Virus record (IMG/VR): IMGVR_UViG_3300042908_001241
Span: 1 to 36,568 of that record
Direction: 5' to 3' (one strand)
Length of the DNA stretch: 36,568 nt
Origin: a virus
Below are positions 36,385-36,568 of this stretch, piece by piece (the stretch's first letter is position 1; every line of letters starts with the position of its first letter). Made by a program: the position numbers and the translations under genes. Below the pieces are notes generated by a model. The model did no database searches. It was not told the origin of the DNA and was given only the letters and a program-made list of their open reading frames with translations.

Positions 36385-36568
36385 TGTTTTCTGTAATTGG
36401 GTTTGATAAAAATGGTAAAGAATGCGATCATGAAAACTTCTTGTCTCTTGCTAAAAAAAGCACTGATACAGAGTTGAAGAGTGAAAAATTTTGGGTTAAA
36501 GTTTGCACCAATGGAATAGATTCTGGAAAACTTTTTGATCCATCTTCAAACTTGCTAGAAGACTTGAA
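36384..36568 (+). CDS. 5' part of an unknown CDS (3' truncated by window end)
   Basis: ATG 36384 overlaps the previous TAA (TAATG). The visible 61 residues begin MFSVIGFDKNGKECD, with a KKSTDTELKSEKFWVKVC segment, and read on past the window end without a stop. Not enough to name a family. Confidence 0.6.
   Translation, partial: MFSVIGFDKNGKECDHENFLSLAKKSTDTELKSEKFWVKVCTNGIDSGKLFDPSSNLLEDL

Noticed and set aside
1-36568. tRNA genes, CRISPR arrays, insertion sequences, integrase or attachment sites
   Set aside because: No T-loop/anticodon pattern, spaced repeats, transposase or integrase motif was found on either strand by eye.

Overview
The window is an AT-rich (roughly 30% G+C by eye), very densely packed piece of what is most likely a large tailed-phage genome. 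Genes overlap by 1-20 bases or abut, many are under 100 codons, and most start with ATG behind an AGGAGG-type Shine-Dalgarno (SD) site, with a few TTG/GTG starts. Viral hallmarks are a probable tail-tube protein (5106-6050), phage-type nucleotide metabolism (class II ribonucleotide reductase, ThyX), a C5 DNA methyltransferase, phage HNH proteins, a peptide deformylase and a T4-Pnkp-like HAD phosphatase. I see no tRNA, rRNA, integrase, IS or CRISPR array. Several accessory genes look planctomycete-like: a DUF1501 protein with a twin-arginine leader (7191-8468), a secreted protein with a planctomycete-type C-terminal helical region (27821-28600), a CsrA homologue and an HNH protein. A planctomycete host is therefore an inference, not proven. 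Both ends of the window cut through genes.

Layout: 1-5087 holds small proteins, a Thr-rich virion-like protein, a Cys-cluster protein, a 2OG-Fe(II) oxygenase, a cytosine methyltransferase, a CmoA-like methyltransferase and zinc-ribbon proteins. 5106-6525 is the tail-tube gene plus small genes. 6580-9746 holds a coiled-coil protein, a compact RNA fold, csrA, DUF1501 and a GT-B-like protein, and ends at a strong terminator (9757-9782). 9805-12570 is a run of unknown genes ending in a second 2OG oxygenase (DUF6445-like). 12570-18503 is a glycan-related block on both strands: a GT2-methyltransferase fusion, DUF6165, DUF5672, two more glycosyltransferases, a TagD-like cytidylyltransferase, a HAD phosphatase and a methyltransferase. 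18861-19162 carries no plausible protein gene but folds into an elaborate RNA-like structure. 19163-25993 has a GNAT enzyme, two GT4 glycosyltransferases, a sulfotransferase, two HNH proteins, a peptide deformylase and a degenerate Nudix protein. 25993-27361 is thyX and a phage-conserved gene. 27401-30969 looks like an envelope/lysis or virion module (small membrane proteins, secreted protein, papain-like cysteine peptidase). 30956-36568 has a GT-A-like protein, the ribonucleotide reductase with a structured leader, a GT10-like glycosyltransferase and zinc-ribbon/small proteins.

How the genes may work together: at least nine glycosyltransferase-like genes, a cytidylyltransferase, a PAPS-type sulfotransferase, methyltransferases and two 2OG oxygenases suggest that the phage makes and decorates a glycan. 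The target could be virion proteins (for example the Thr-rich protein at 442-1074), the host surface or a phage product. The AdoCbl-dependent reductase and ThyX supply dNTPs/dTMP. CsrA, together with several hairpins placed on or beside ribosome-binding sites, points to translational control. The best candidates for something undescribed are the structured RNA at 18862-19169, the three-way-junction RNA in front of csrA (6874-6943), the leader of the reductase gene, and the glycan block.
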